Below, piece by piece: positions 27,489 to 35,977 of a stretch of DNA of 64,000 bases. Both the position numbers and the translations under genes were made by a program. The DNA is from Nocardioides oceani (GTDB lineage Bacteria > Actinomycetota > Actinomycetes > Propionibacteriales > Nocardioidaceae): assembly GCF_030412965.1 (NCBI RefSeq), contig NZ_JAUHJQ010000001.1, positions 338,743 through 402,742 on the forward strand, read 5' to 3'. The first letter of the stretch is position 1; every line of letters starts with the position of its first letter. The notes beneath the pieces were generated by a model. That model was not told where the DNA came from, did no database searches, and was given only the letters and a program-made list of their open reading frames with translations.

Positions 27489-28505
27489 TCACCCCCGCGC
27501 CCGCAGGCGCGCGTTCGGCAGCGGCGGCGCGGGGACCGGCGGCAGCGGCTGGCCGGGGACGACGCCGAAGCGGCCGGGCCGGACGTCGGTGCCGGCGGGG
27601 ACCACCCGCTGCTCGGCCGCCGGGCGCTCGGGCAGGCCGCCCGCGGCGTCGGGGTGGGTCCCGGCGCCGTCGGGTGCCTGGTCGTCCGCGAGGACCTGCG
27701 CCTGCCAGGCCTCGCGCGCGGCGACGACCTCCTCGTGGCTGGTGCCGAGGAAGTTCCACCACATCACCACCTGCTCGCCCAGCGGCGGGCCGCCGATGAG
27801 CAGCAGCCGGGTGGGCTGCTCCCCGGCGTGCAGCACGAGGCGGTCGCCGCCCGGCGGGAGGTAGCCCAGCTCGTCCTCGGCGACCGGCCGGCCGTCGACG
27901 GACACCGAGCCGGTGTCGACCAGCACGCCGTGCTCGAAGGCCGGGTCGACGTCGAGCGCCACCTCCGCACCCGGCCCGAGCAGCAGCTCGGCGCCGAGGA
28001 GCGGGGTGTGGGTGGGGACCGGGGACGTCACCCCGAGCAGCGAGCCGAGGAAGACCCGCGCCTCGAGGCCGTCGCGGGTCACCGGCTCGGGGACGTGGTG
28101 CGCGAAGCCGGGGTCGGTCCCGCGGGCGGCCTCCGGCAGCGCCACCCACAGCTGCGCGCCGTGCAGCACGGTCGTCGCCGGGAGGGAGACCTCGGAGTGG
28201 CTGATCCCGCGGCCGGCGGTCATCAGGTTCAGCTCGCCGGGGCGGACCGTGGCCACGTTGCCGGCGCTGTCGCGGTGCTCGATCTCGCCGGTGAACAGCC
28301 AGCTGACCGTCTGCAGCCCGATGTGCGGGTGCGGGGCGACGACCATGCCGCCGGTCTCGGCGACGTCGTCGGGGCCGTAGTGGTCCAGGAAGCACCACGC
28401 GCCGATCAGCGTCCGCTCCCGCTGCGGCAGCGTGCGGCGGACGGTCATCGCGCGGGGGCCGCCGAGCGGCACGTCGCGGGGGGTCAGCACCTCGAGGTCG
28501 GTCAC
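27489..28505 (-). CDS. Pirin family protein
   Basis: A 338-residue bicupin. The N-terminal cupin has HPHIGLQTVSWLFTGEIEHRD and MTAGRGISHSE, which supply the three His and one Glu iron ligands. The C-terminal cupin contains PPLGEQVVMWWNF, typical of pirins. Pirins act as quercetin dioxygenases or redox-sensing cofactors; which applies is unknown. The tail is Pro-rich. The GTG at 28505 (VTDLEVLTP) was chosen because conservation begins there, although its ribosome site is weak. It is divergent from the glyoxalase-fold gene. Confidence 0.88.
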   Translation of the reverse strand: MTDLEVLTPRDVPLGGPRAMTVRRTLPQRERTLIGAWCFLDHYGPDDVAETGGMVVAPHPHIGLQTVSWLFTGEIEHRDSAGNVATVRPGELNLMTAGRGISHSEVSLPATTVLHGAQLWVALPEAARGTDPGFAHHVPEPVTRDGLEARVFLGSLLGVTSPVPTHTPLLGAELLLGPGAEVALDVDPAFEHGVLVDTGSVSVDGRPVAEDELGYLPPGGDRLVLHAGEQPTRLLLIGGPPLGEQVVMWWNFLGTSHEEVVAAREAWQAQVLADDQAPDGAGTHPDAAGGLPERPAAEQRVVPAGTDVRPGRFGVVPGQPLPPVPAPPLPNARLRARG

Positions 28506-28594
28506 GGAGCCATCATGGCGCGCCGGCGATCGGCTTGCCCTCGACGACGCCGCCTGGCACCGTCGCTCCCCGGCCGCGACCAGGAGGAGAGCCC

Positions 28595-29035
28595 GTGCAG
28601 GTGACGCAGATCGGCGCAGCATTCGCCTCGACCGACCCCACCGCCGCCGGCGGCTGGTTCGCCGACCACCTGGGCTTCCGGGTCCTGGTCGACCTCGGCT
28701 GGTACGTGAGCACCCAGCACCCGGACCACGAGGACCTGCGCGTCGACTTCGTCCGCGCCGACCACGAGACGTGGCCCGCGCCCGCGTCGGCGGCCACGTC
28801 GGCGCCCACGTCGGCACCGGTCCGCGGCGCGATGGTCGCGCTCGTCGTGGACGACGTCGACGAACGCCACGAGCGGATGCTGGCCGCCGGTGCCTCGATC
28901 CTCAAGCCCCTGGTCACCGAGCCCTGGGGGCAGCGCCGGTTCCAGGCGGCCGGGCCGGACGGCCTGGTCGTGGAGCTCGTGCAGCCGGTCGAGCCCGACC
29001 CCGCGTGGATGAGCGCCCAGGGCCTGGCCGGCTGA
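28595..29035 (+). CDS. Glyoxalase/bleomycin-resistance (VOC) fold protein
   Basis: A 146-residue protein starting VQVTQIGAAFASTD with an ideal AGGAGGAGA ribosome site six bases ahead of the GTG. Two beta-alpha-beta-beta-beta units are visible (WFADHLGFRVLVD, then ALVVDDVDERHERMLAAG and AAGPDGLVVELVQP), the layout of a single-chain VOC enzyme. Potential metal ligands are Gln5, a central His and the Glu of VVELVQ. Substrate is not predictable. It converges with hmgA. Confidence 0.8.
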   Translation: MQVTQIGAAFASTDPTAAGGWFADHLGFRVLVDLGWYVSTQHPDHEDLRVDFVRADHETWPAPASAATSAPTSAPVRGAMVALVVDDVDERHERMLAAGASILKPLVTEPWGQRRFQAAGPDGLVVELVQPVEPDPAWMSAQGLAG

Positions 29036-29045
29036 GGCGCCCGCC

Positions 29046-30221
29046 TCAGCGCCGCCGACCCGCCCAGGACCACGCGTACGCCGGGTCCTCGCACGCCGTG
29101 CCGCCCTCGCCGAGCTCCAGCGGCGCGAACGTGTCGACCATGACCGCCGACTCCTCGAACCGCTCCGCGCCGAGCGAGGCCTCGATCGCGGCCGGCTGCG
29201 GTCCGTGCGCGTGCCCGCCGGGGTGCAGCGAGACCGAGCCGAGCCCGATGCCGGAGCCCTTGCGCGCCTCGTAGTCGCCGGCGACGTAGAACATCACCTC
29301 GTCGCTGTCGACGTTGGAGTGGTAGTACGGCACCGGCACCGCCAGCGGGTGGTAGTCGACCTTGCGCGGCAGGAAGTTGCACACCACGAAGCGCGGCCCC
29401 TCGAAGACCTGGTGGACCGGCGGCGGCTGGTGCACCTTGCCGGTGATCGGCATGAAGTCCTCGATGTTGAACGTGTAGGGGTAGAGGCAGCCGTCCCACC
29501 CGACGACGTCGAAGGGGTGGGTGTCGTGGACCAGGCGCGTGCCGACGACGCCGGCCGACGTGCGGTGCTTGACCAGCACCTCCACGTCGCGGCCCTCGAC
29601 CAGCAGCGGCTCGCTCGGGCCGTGCAGGTCGCGCTCGCAGTACGGCGCGTGCTCGAGCAGCTGCCCGTAGCGCGAGAGGTAGCGCCTCGGCGGGGCGACG
29701 TGCCCGCTCGCCTCGATGCAGTAGAGCCGACTGGGCTCCGCGGGCACCCACCGGTGCGTCGTCGCGCGGGGCAGCACGACGTAGTCGCCGGTGCGGTAGG
29801 GCACGACCCCGAAGACCGTCTCGACCACGCCGCTGCCCGCCTCGACGAAGACGCACTCGTCGCCGACCGCGTCGCGGTAGTGCGCCGAGGGGTCGGTGCC
29901 GGTGACGACGTAGGAGATCCGCACGTCGGCGTTCCCGAGGACCAGCCGTCGGTCGGTGACGGCGTCCGGGCCGGTCTCCAGCTCGTGCAGCCGCAGGTGG
30001 CGGGGCGCGAGCGGGTGGTTCGGCGTCCGCGCCTGGTCGGGCAGCGCCCACACCTCCGACGCGACGATCGCCGACGGCACCCCGCGGTGGTGGAGCAGCG
30101 AGGAGTCGGAGCTGAAGCCCTCCTCGCCCATCAGCTCCTCGAAGCGCAGGCGGCCCTCGGCGTCCCGGTGCTGGGTGTGGCGGGTGCGGGGCACGTCGCC
30201 CACGGAGCGGTAGTAGGCCAT
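29046..30221 (-). CDS. hmgA: Homogentisate 1,2-dioxygenase
   Basis: A 391-residue cupin dioxygenase that opens the ring of homogentisate to maleylacetoacetate in tyrosine/phenylalanine breakdown. It starts MAYYRSVGDVPRTRHTQH with GAGAGGAACC upstream. Iron ligands are recognisable in the C-terminal half: HSNVDSDEVMFYVAG (His and Glu) and LHPGGHAHGPQP (His). The length fits the shorter actinobacterial form. It is divergent from a gene set including fumarylacetoacetase, the last enzyme of the same pathway, with a palindrome between them. Confidence 0.93.
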   Translation of the reverse strand: MAYYRSVGDVPRTRHTQHRDAEGRLRFEELMGEEGFSSDSSLLHHRGVPSAIVASEVWALPDQARTPNHPLAPRHLRLHELETGPDAVTDRRLVLGNADVRISYVVTGTDPSAHYRDAVGDECVFVEAGSGVVETVFGVVPYRTGDYVVLPRATTHRWVPAEPSRLYCIEASGHVAPPRRYLSRYGQLLEHAPYCERDLHGPSEPLLVEGRDVEVLVKHRTSAGVVGTRLVHDTHPFDVVGWDGCLYPYTFNIEDFMPITGKVHQPPPVHQVFEGPRFVVCNFLPRKVDYHPLAVPVPYYHSNVDSDEVMFYVAGDYEARKGSGIGLGSVSLHPGGHAHGPQPAAIEASLGAERFEESAVMVDTFAPLELGEGGTACEDPAYAWSWAGRRR

Positions 30222-30238
30222 GACGGTTCCTCTCACCG

Positions 30239-30263
30239 ATAGTCGGACACCAGTGTCCGCTAT
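30239..30263. promoter_or_regulatory. Candidate operator between hmgA and the divergent fah gene set
   Basis: Near-perfect inverted repeat: ATAG, one extra T, CGGACAC, a CA centre, GTGTCCG and CTAT. It lies 18 bases ahead of the hmgA start and just ahead of the divergent gene. A dimeric repressor here would control both directions of the homogentisate pathway. No regulator gene is adjacent. Confidence 0.65.
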
Positions 30264-30279
30264 GCAGGGCGAGGCTATC

Positions 30280-31107
30280 GTGGCGCCCGTGACGACGGAA
30301 CCCTTCTGGACCGGCCTCGTCGACGACGCGGCGGTCTTCCCGCCCGGCGACGCCGACCTGGCCACCGCCGCCCGGGCGTACGCCGAGAGGTCCGGCGACG
30401 CCGCGACGCTGACCGGCTCGTTCGTGGTGCGCGACACCGACCTGCCCGCGCTGCCGGCCGGCTTCTCCGGACCGCTCACCGTCGTGGTCACCGGCGGCGC
30501 AGGCCAGCTCGCCGGGCCGGCCGCGCTGTGCGCGCGACGGGACCTGCCCCTGGCCGGGCTCGACGTGGCGCTGCGCGACCTCGACGACCTGGCCGGGAAC
30601 GCCCGCCGGGTGGTCGCCGCCGTCGACGCCGCCCGCGCCGAGGGCGTCCTCCCCGAGGAGGTGCCGGTCCACGTCGAGCTGCCGCAGTCGGAGGCGACGT
30701 ACGCCTGGCTGAGCGCGGCCGACGAGGTCGCCGCCGCCGAGCTGCGCCTCAAGCTGCGCACCGGCGGGCTCGAGGCCTTCCAGCACCCGCCGGCGGCGCT
30801 GCTCGCGACGTGGGTCGACGCCGCGCTGGACCGCGAGACGCCGTTCCGCTGCACGGCCGGGCTGCACCGCGCGCTGCGGCACACCGCCGCGGACGGCTCG
30901 GAGCGGCACGGCTTCGTCAACCTGCTCGCCGCCACCCGCCGGGCCTTCGAGGGCGCCGGCGCCGACGAGGTGGTCGCGACGCTCGAGGACCGCGCGCTCG
31001 TGCCGGACCCCGCTGAGCTCGCGGCGGCCCGACGGTGGTTCACCTCGTTCGGCTCCTGCAGCGTGGACGAGCCGATCGCCGACATCCGAGCGCTGGACGT
31101 TGCCTAG
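30280..31107 (+). CDS. Conserved hypothetical protein in homogentisate gene set
   Basis: A protein of about 275 residues that I do not recognise. It begins VAPVTTEPFWTGLVDDAAVFPPGDA, given in part, and shows no signal peptide or membrane helix. Features include an aligned pair of segments (LTVVVTGGAGQL; VPVHVELPQ), KLRTGGLEAFQHP and a C-terminal WFTSFGSCSVDEPI. The order of strands and the KLRTGG motif suggest a TIM-barrel-like fold, but this is a guess. GTG at 30280 has GAGG five bases upstream; GTG at 30289 is possible. It precedes fahA and probably shares its transcript, so a role in aromatic amino acid breakdown is inferred. Confidence 0.6.
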   Translation: MAPVTTEPFWTGLVDDAAVFPPGDADLATAARAYAERSGDAATLTGSFVVRDTDLPALPAGFSGPLTVVVTGGAGQLAGPAALCARRDLPLAGLDVALRDLDDLAGNARRVVAAVDAARAEGVLPEEVPVHVELPQSEATYAWLSAADEVAAAELRLKLRTGGLEAFQHPPAALLATWVDAALDRETPFRCTAGLHRALRHTAADGSERHGFVNLLAATRRAFEGAGADEVVATLEDRALVPDPAELAAARRWFTSFGSCSVDEPIADIRALDVA

Positions 31108-31148
31108 CCGGGCATCGGTCGGACCGGGCTTTGGGTAACGGGGCCCGC

Positions 31149-32264
31149 GTGAGCACCGGATTCGACCTCGACCACCTCCCCTACGGCGTCTTCTCCGTCG
31201 CCGGCGACCGGCGCCGCGTCGGCGTCCGGCACCAGGACTCCGTCCTCGACCTCGCCGCCGCGACCGGCCGGCCCGAGCTCGCCACCTCCTCGCTGAACGC
31301 GTTCATGGCGCTCGGTCCCGAGGTCTGGCGCCAGACCCGCGAGGAGGTCCGGGCGCTGCTCGAGGGAGGTGCGGCGACCGTCCCGCTCGCCGACGTCGAG
31401 CTGCACCTGCCGTTCGAGGTCGCCGACTACGTCGACTTCTACGCCTCCGAGCACCACGCCACCAACGTCGGTCGGATCCTGCGCCCCGGCTCCGAGCCGC
31501 TGCTGCCGAACTGGAAGCACCTGCCGGTCGGCTACCACGGGCGGGCGGGCACCGTCGTGCCCAGCGGGACCCCCGTCGTCCGCCCCTGCGGGCAGCGCGG
31601 CGGCCCGGACGGCCCGACCTGGGGTCCGACCCGGCGGCTCGACGTCGAGGCCGAGCTCGGCTTCGTCGTCGGCGCCCCCTCGTCGATCGGCGACCCGGTG
31701 CCGTACTCCGCCTTCGCCGAGCACGTCTTCGGCGTCGTCGGGCTCAACGACTGGTCCGCGCGCGACCTGCAGGCCTGGGAGTACGTCCCGCTCGGCCCGT
31801 TCCTCGGCAAGTCCTTCTCCACCTCGGTCTCCGCGTGGGTCACGCCGGTCGCGGCGCTCGACGCGGCCTGGTGCGACCTCCCCGCGCAGGACCCCGAGCC
31901 GCTGCCCTACCTCGGTCCCGGCCAGGTGCGCGGGCTCGACATCGACGTCGAGATCGAGCTCGACGAGGAGGTCGTGAGCCGGCCGCCGTACCGCACGACG
32001 TACTGGTCGCCCGCCCAGATGCTCGCCCACCTGACGTCGAACGGCGCGTCCCTGCGGACCGGCGACCTGTTCGCCTCCGGCACGATCAGCGGGCCCGAGG
32101 TGGACCAGCGCGGGTCGTTCCTCGAGCTGTGGGAGGGCGAGCGGTTCCTGGAGGACGGCGCCGAGGTCGTGCTCCGCTACTCCGCGCCCGGCGTCGGCGG
32201 CGGGCGGATCACCCTCGGCGACGTCCGCGGACGGATCGAGCCGGCCCGCGCGTCGCTGGTCTAG
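31149..32264 (+). CDS. fahA: Fumarylacetoacetase
   Basis: A 371-residue hydrolase splitting fumarylacetoacetate into fumarate and acetoacetate, the final step of tyrosine degradation. Catalytic and metal-binding blocks are visible: YVDFYASEHHATNVG, WKHLPVGYHGR (catalytic His), LDVEAELGFVVG, GLNDWSARDLQAWEY and LGPFLGKSF. The GTG at 31149 gives the normal N terminus (VSTGFDLDHLPYGVF). It is 41 bases behind the hypothetical gene and 9 bases ahead of the reductase gene. Confidence 0.94.
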   Translation: MSTGFDLDHLPYGVFSVAGDRRRVGVRHQDSVLDLAAATGRPELATSSLNAFMALGPEVWRQTREEVRALLEGGAATVPLADVELHLPFEVADYVDFYASEHHATNVGRILRPGSEPLLPNWKHLPVGYHGRAGTVVPSGTPVVRPCGQRGGPDGPTWGPTRRLDVEAELGFVVGAPSSIGDPVPYSAFAEHVFGVVGLNDWSARDLQAWEYVPLGPFLGKSFSTSVSAWVTPVAALDAAWCDLPAQDPEPLPYLGPGQVRGLDIDVEIELDEEVVSRPPYRTTYWSPAQMLAHLTSNGASLRTGDLFASGTISGPEVDQRGSFLELWEGERFLEDGAEVVLRYSAPGVGGGRITLGDVRGRIEPARASLV

Positions 32265-32273
32265 GTTGCGGCC

Positions 32274-32762
32274 ATGGGTCTGCTCACGCCGCTCGCCGTC
32301 CGCATCGGCGCGATCTCCTGGATGCCGCGCCTGCTCCCGCAGGTCGTCTGGGTCGACAAGCGGCTGCAGGCGGCCAGCCGCGGGCGGGTCAGCATCCTCG
32401 ACGTCGCCGGCCTGCCGAACCTCACCCTGACCGTCCCGGGCCGCAAGTCGGGCGTCCCGCGCAGCACGCCGCTGCTGTGCGTGCCGCACGACGGCGGCTG
32501 GCTGGTCGCGGGGTCCTACTTCGGCGACCCCAAGATGCCGATGTGGGTGCGCAACGTGCGAGCGACCGAGCCGGGCTCCGGCGCGGTCACGGCGGCGATG
32601 GGTGGCCGCACCTTCCCGGTCGCCTGGCGCGAGCTCGAGGGTGCCGACCGGGCCGAGGCGTGGCAGGTCATGCTGCGGACCTGGCCGAACTACGCGAAGT
32701 ACGAGGAGCGGACCGACCGGACGATCCCGGTCCTCCACCTCACGCCGCTGCCGGGCGCCTGA
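32274..32762 (+). CDS. Nitroreductase/deazaflavin-dependent oxidoreductase family protein
   Basis: A 162-residue protein of the F420-dependent Ddn-like split-beta-barrel family. The diagnostic block is LTLTVPGRKSGVPRSTPLLC followed by GGWLVAGSYFGDPKMPMWVRN and the C-terminal WPNYAKYEERTDR. It is expected to use F420H2 to reduce a quinone or nitro compound. It follows fahA by 9 bases and overlaps the MFS gene tail-to-tail by 23 bp. Confidence 0.85.
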   Translation: MGLLTPLAVRIGAISWMPRLLPQVVWVDKRLQAASRGRVSILDVAGLPNLTLTVPGRKSGVPRSTPLLCVPHDGGWLVAGSYFGDPKMPMWVRNVRATEPGSGAVTAAMGGRTFPVAWRELEGADRAEAWQVMLRTWPNYAKYEERTDRTIPVLHLTPLPGA

Positions 32763-33978
32763 GCGTCAGCCGGGCGAGCAACCCGAACGACGCCACCTGC
32801 AGGGCGCCCACGACGAGCGCCAGCAGCACCGGTCTCCCCGTGGCCAGCGCCCCGGCCAGGACTCCCCCGGCGAGCGCGCCGAGGCCCTGCACGGCCGCGA
32901 AGACGCCGTACGCCGTCGCGCGGCGCCCCGCGGGCACCAGCCCGGCGACGTACGCCTTGACGGTGGAGTCGAGGACGCCGGTGGCCACGCCCCACAGCAC
33001 GACGCCGCCGAGCACCGCCGCCAGCGTCGGCCCGAACACCAGCGGGGGCACGGCGGCGACGACCGGCGGGACGAGGAGCAGGACGCGGCCGCCGTACCGG
33101 TCGAAGAGGTCGCCGGTGGCCAGCGCCGCGACGGCCTCGACCGCCATGGCGAGCGCGTAGACCAGCGGCACCGCGGCCAGGGTGACGAGCCCGTCCTGGA
33201 CGAAGCGGAACGAGATGACGCCGAACGTCATCAGGCCCGCCGTCGCGAGCGCGGCGGCGAGGGAGAACAGGTGGAACTCGCGGGGCAGGTCGGCGCCCAG
33301 GGTCCGGCGGGCGAGGCCGGGCGGGCCTGCCGCCCCGGCCCGCGGTCCGTCGGCCTCCTCCGGGTCCGGCTCCGCGACCGCCGGCACGCGGCGCCGCAGC
33401 TGGGCCAGCAGCAGCAGGCAGACGGCTCCGGGGATCGCCAGCAGGGCGAGGCCGGGCCAGAGCAGGCCGGTGACCGCGGCGGTGCCGGCGAGGAGCAGCG
33501 GGCCCGCGAACGCGCCCACCTGGTCCATCGCCTTGTGGACCGCGAAGCCGCGACCTCGGCCGGTCGAGGTGGCCATCCGCGCGAGCAGCGCGGACTTCGC
33601 GGGGCTGCGGACCGCCTTGCCGGCACGCTCGAGCAGGATGAGGGTCGCGGCCACCCCGACGCCGGCGGCGCCGAGCGCCGGCGCCACCGCGAGCAGCGGC
33701 ACGCAGACCGCGGTCATCGCGTAGCCGACGACCGTCAGCCGCCAGTGCCGGCCGCTGCGGTCGGCCCACGGCCCGGTCGCCAGCCGCAGCACGAGGGCGA
33801 CCGCCTCCCCCGCGCCGGTCACGATCCCCACCGTCAGGGCCGAGGCGCCCAGCTCGCCGAGGAACGGCCCGGCGACCGCGCGCATGCCCTCGTAGACCAT
33901 GTCCGCGCAGAGGCTCACCAGGCCGAAGGCGACCACGGTGCGCCAGGGGGACCAGCCGGGGCGCGCGCTCGTCGTCAC
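32740..33978 (-). CDS. MFS transporter
   Basis: A 412-residue major facilitator with about twelve hydrophobic segments. The loop 2-3 motif appears as GPWADRSGRHWRL, a variant of the usual G-x-x-x-D-R-x-G-R-R, and a second copy as GDLFDRYGGRVLL after the central loop (PEEADGPRAGAAG). The AVRSPAKSALLA block resembles transporters annotated as multidrug or sugar efflux proteins. Substrate is unknown. It is divergent from the CpdA-type gene with only 35 bases between. Confidence 0.85.
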   Translation of the reverse strand: MTTSARPGWSPWRTVVAFGLVSLCADMVYEGMRAVAGPFLGELGASALTVGIVTGAGEAVALVLRLATGPWADRSGRHWRLTVVGYAMTAVCVPLLAVAPALGAAGVGVAATLILLERAGKAVRSPAKSALLARMATSTGRGRGFAVHKAMDQVGAFAGPLLLAGTAAVTGLLWPGLALLAIPGAVCLLLLAQLRRRVPAVAEPDPEEADGPRAGAAGPPGLARRTLGADLPREFHLFSLAAALATAGLMTFGVISFRFVQDGLVTLAAVPLVYALAMAVEAVAALATGDLFDRYGGRVLLLVPPVVAAVPPLVFGPTLAAVLGGVVLWGVATGVLDSTVKAYVAGLVPAGRRATAYGVFAAVQGLGALAGGVLAGALATGRPVLLALVVGALQVASFGLLARLTLRRPAAA

Positions 33979-34013
33979 GGCGCGATGCTCCCAGGCCCCC
34001 TAGCCTGGGTGCC

Positions 34014-34961
34014 GTGGCGCATCCCGTGCAGCTCGGCCAGCACCCCGACCCGACCCACACCGTCGCCCACCTGAGCGACCCGCACCTGCTCGCGGGCGGT
34101 GCGCGGCAGTACGCCGTCGTCGACCCCGACGCGGGGCTGCGGCTGGCGCTGGACCGGCTCGCCCGACTGCCGCACAGCCCGGACGCACTGGTGTTCACCG
34201 GCGACCTCGCGGACCTCGGTGAGCCGGCGGCGTACGAACGGCTGCTGGAGCTGGTCGAGCCCGCCGCCGAGGCGATGGGCGCGCAGGTCGTGTGGGTGAT
34301 GGGGAACCACGACGAGCGGGCGACCTACTCCCGGCTGCTCTTCGGCGAGGAGTCCGACGGCCCGCAGGACCGGACCTACGACGTCCGCGGCCTGCGCGTG
34401 GTCTCGCTGGACACCAGCGTGCCGGGCTACCACCACGGCGAGATCGACGACGACCAGCTCGCGTGGCTGGCCGGGGTCCTGGCCGAGCCGGCCCCGCACG
34501 GCACGCTGCTCGCGCTGCACCACCCGCCGATCCCCGTGCCGATGCTGCGCGCAGCCGAGGTCATCGAGCTCGCCGACCAGCACCGGCTCGCGGAGGTCGT
34601 GGCCGGCAGCGACGTCCGGTCCATCCTCGGCGGGCACTTCCACTTCTCGACGTACTCGACCTTCGCCGGCATCCCGGTCTCGGTCGCCTCCGCGAGCTGC
34701 TACACCTCCGACCCCGCGCCGCTGGACCGCTTCGTCTCCGGCGTCGACGGGCACCAGGCGGTCACGATGGTCCACGTGTACGACGACCGGGTCGTCCAGA
34801 CCGTCGTGCCGCTCTCGGACGCACCCGAGGTCAGCGGCGTCGCGGCCACCGTCGTCGCCCAGCTCGAGGCGCTGACCTCCGAGGAGCGGCGGGAGATGCT
34901 CAGCCGCAAGGACTCCCCGTTCAACCGCGGCGAGCTGGCCGACGAGCTCGGCACCTGGTAG
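34014..34961 (+). CDS. CpdA/Icc-type metallophosphoesterase
   Basis: A 315-residue calcineurin-like phosphoesterase with every metal-binding block: HLSDPHLL, VFTGDLADLG, MGNHDERATY, ALHHPP and GGHFHFSTY. This set matches the cyclic-AMP phosphodiesterase CpdA/Icc, although lipid or nucleotide substrates are possible. The GTG start gives MAHPVQLGQHPDPTHTVAHL, close to the usual N terminus. No signal peptide is seen, so the enzyme is cytoplasmic. Confidence 0.87.
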   Translation: MAHPVQLGQHPDPTHTVAHLSDPHLLAGGARQYAVVDPDAGLRLALDRLARLPHSPDALVFTGDLADLGEPAAYERLLELVEPAAEAMGAQVVWVMGNHDERATYSRLLFGEESDGPQDRTYDVRGLRVVSLDTSVPGYHHGEIDDDQLAWLAGVLAEPAPHGTLLALHHPPIPVPMLRAAEVIELADQHRLAEVVAGSDVRSILGGHFHFSTYSTFAGIPVSVASASCYTSDPAPLDRFVSGVDGHQAVTMVHVYDDRVVQTVVPLSDAPEVSGVAATVVAQLEALTSEERREMLSRKDSPFNRGELADELGTW

Positions 34962-35003
34962 CCCACCCGCGCCGGGTGTCGCCGGCGTGAGCTCCAGCCG
35001 GGC

Positions 35004-35041
35004 GCCGTGAGGTTCATCGGGGACCCGATGAACCTCACGGC
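35004..35041. terminator. Perfect 18-bp hairpin between convergent genes
   Basis: GCCGTGAGGTTCATCGGG and its exact complement flank a 2-base centre between the CpdA-type gene and the collagen-like gene. It probably terminates transcripts from both sides. No T-tract follows on either strand. Confidence 0.65.
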
Positions 35042-35073
35042 CTCACGCTCGACCGGGGATCGAGCGACGTCGA

Positions 35074-35886
35074 TCAGGGGGTCGGGGCGACGAAGTCCGA
35101 GGAGTCGCCGGTCAGGACGACGTAGAACCGCTTGCGGGTCGTGGTGGTCGTGACCGACCCGTCGCTGTTGCGGGGGCTGACCACGAAGGACGTGTTGTTC
35201 TGCGCAGCGGCCGGGGCGCAGTTGGTCGGGATGCCCGTGGCGCCGGTGAAGTTGCACAGGCTGGCGCTGATCTCGCCGGAGAACTCCGGGTTGGCGTCGG
35301 CGCCCGGCGCTCGGCCGCTCGTGATCGCGTCACCGTTCTGGTCGACGGTGTTCTGCAGGGCGATGGTGGAGACGATGCCGTTGTCCGAGAGGTCCTCGTT
35401 GGCGTCGATGTAGACGTTGCCGTTGGCGCGCAGCGAGTTGTCCGGGCTGCCGGCCGGCGCGGTGTTGGGGAGCGTCGGGTACGCCGTGACGATCTCGAAC
35501 CCGCCGGACTGCGCCACGATCGTGCCGTCGGCGCCGACGAGCAGCCACCGGCCGGCACCGTCCTTGCCCGCGGGGCCCGCGGGGCCTGCGGGGCCCGCCG
35601 GGCCGGCCGGACCCGGGGCGCCGTCCTTGCCCGCCGGGCCCGCCGGGCCCGCCGGGCCAGCAGTGCCGGCCGGACCCGCCGGGCCGGCCGGGCCCTGGGC
35701 GCCCTCCGGCAGCTGGCCGGGGCGGAAGTCCTTGGCCTTGAGCGTGCCGTCCTTGACGTCCTGGCTGCGGACCGAGTTGTCCTCGATGTCGGCGGAGCCG
35801 ATGGTCATCGCGGCGTACGACGTGCCGCTGGTGGCCACGACCAGCGCGGCGACGGAGATGAAGAACGACGGGGTGGGTCGACGCAT
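35074..35886 (-). CDS. Secreted collagen-like repeat protein
   Basis: A 270-residue protein with an N-terminal hydrophobic segment (FFISVAALVVATSG) that looks like a signal peptide, then an IEDNSVRSQDVKDGTLKAKD segment seen in actinobacterial surface proteins. Residues 62-112 form 17 uninterrupted Gly-X-Y triplets, mostly GPA with two GKD, long enough for a short triple helix. The C-terminal domain (about 115-270) is Asn/Asp/Thr-rich and unrecognised, perhaps a trimerising head. No sortase motif is present. ATG at 35886 was chosen since the signal begins there. Function is unknown. Confidence 0.8.
   Translation of the reverse strand: MRRPTPSFFISVAALVVATSGTSYAAMTIGSADIEDNSVRSQDVKDGTLKAKDFRPGQLPEGAQGPAGPAGPAGTAGPAGPAGPAGKDGAPGPAGPAGPAGPAGPAGKDGAGRWLLVGADGTIVAQSGGFEIVTAYPTLPNTAPAGSPDNSLRANGNVYIDANEDLSDNGIVSTIALQNTVDQNGDAITSGRAPGADANPEFSGEISASLCNFTGATGIPTNCAPAAAQNNTSFVVSPRNSDGSVTTTTTRKRFYVVLTGDSSDFVAPTP
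35551..35703 (-). repeat. Collagen Gly-X-Y coding repeat
   Basis: Seventeen 9-base units coding GXY triplets, dominated by GGCCCGGCG-like variants. The bases vary enough that the array has not been freshly expanded. Confidence 0.85.
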
Positions 35887-35977
35887 GGAGAGCACCTCTC
35901 GTGAGGCAGGCCACACCAGCCCGCCGGTTGCCCTGCGTTCGTGCCCACCGCCGCAACGGATTGGAACGGTTTGCGAC

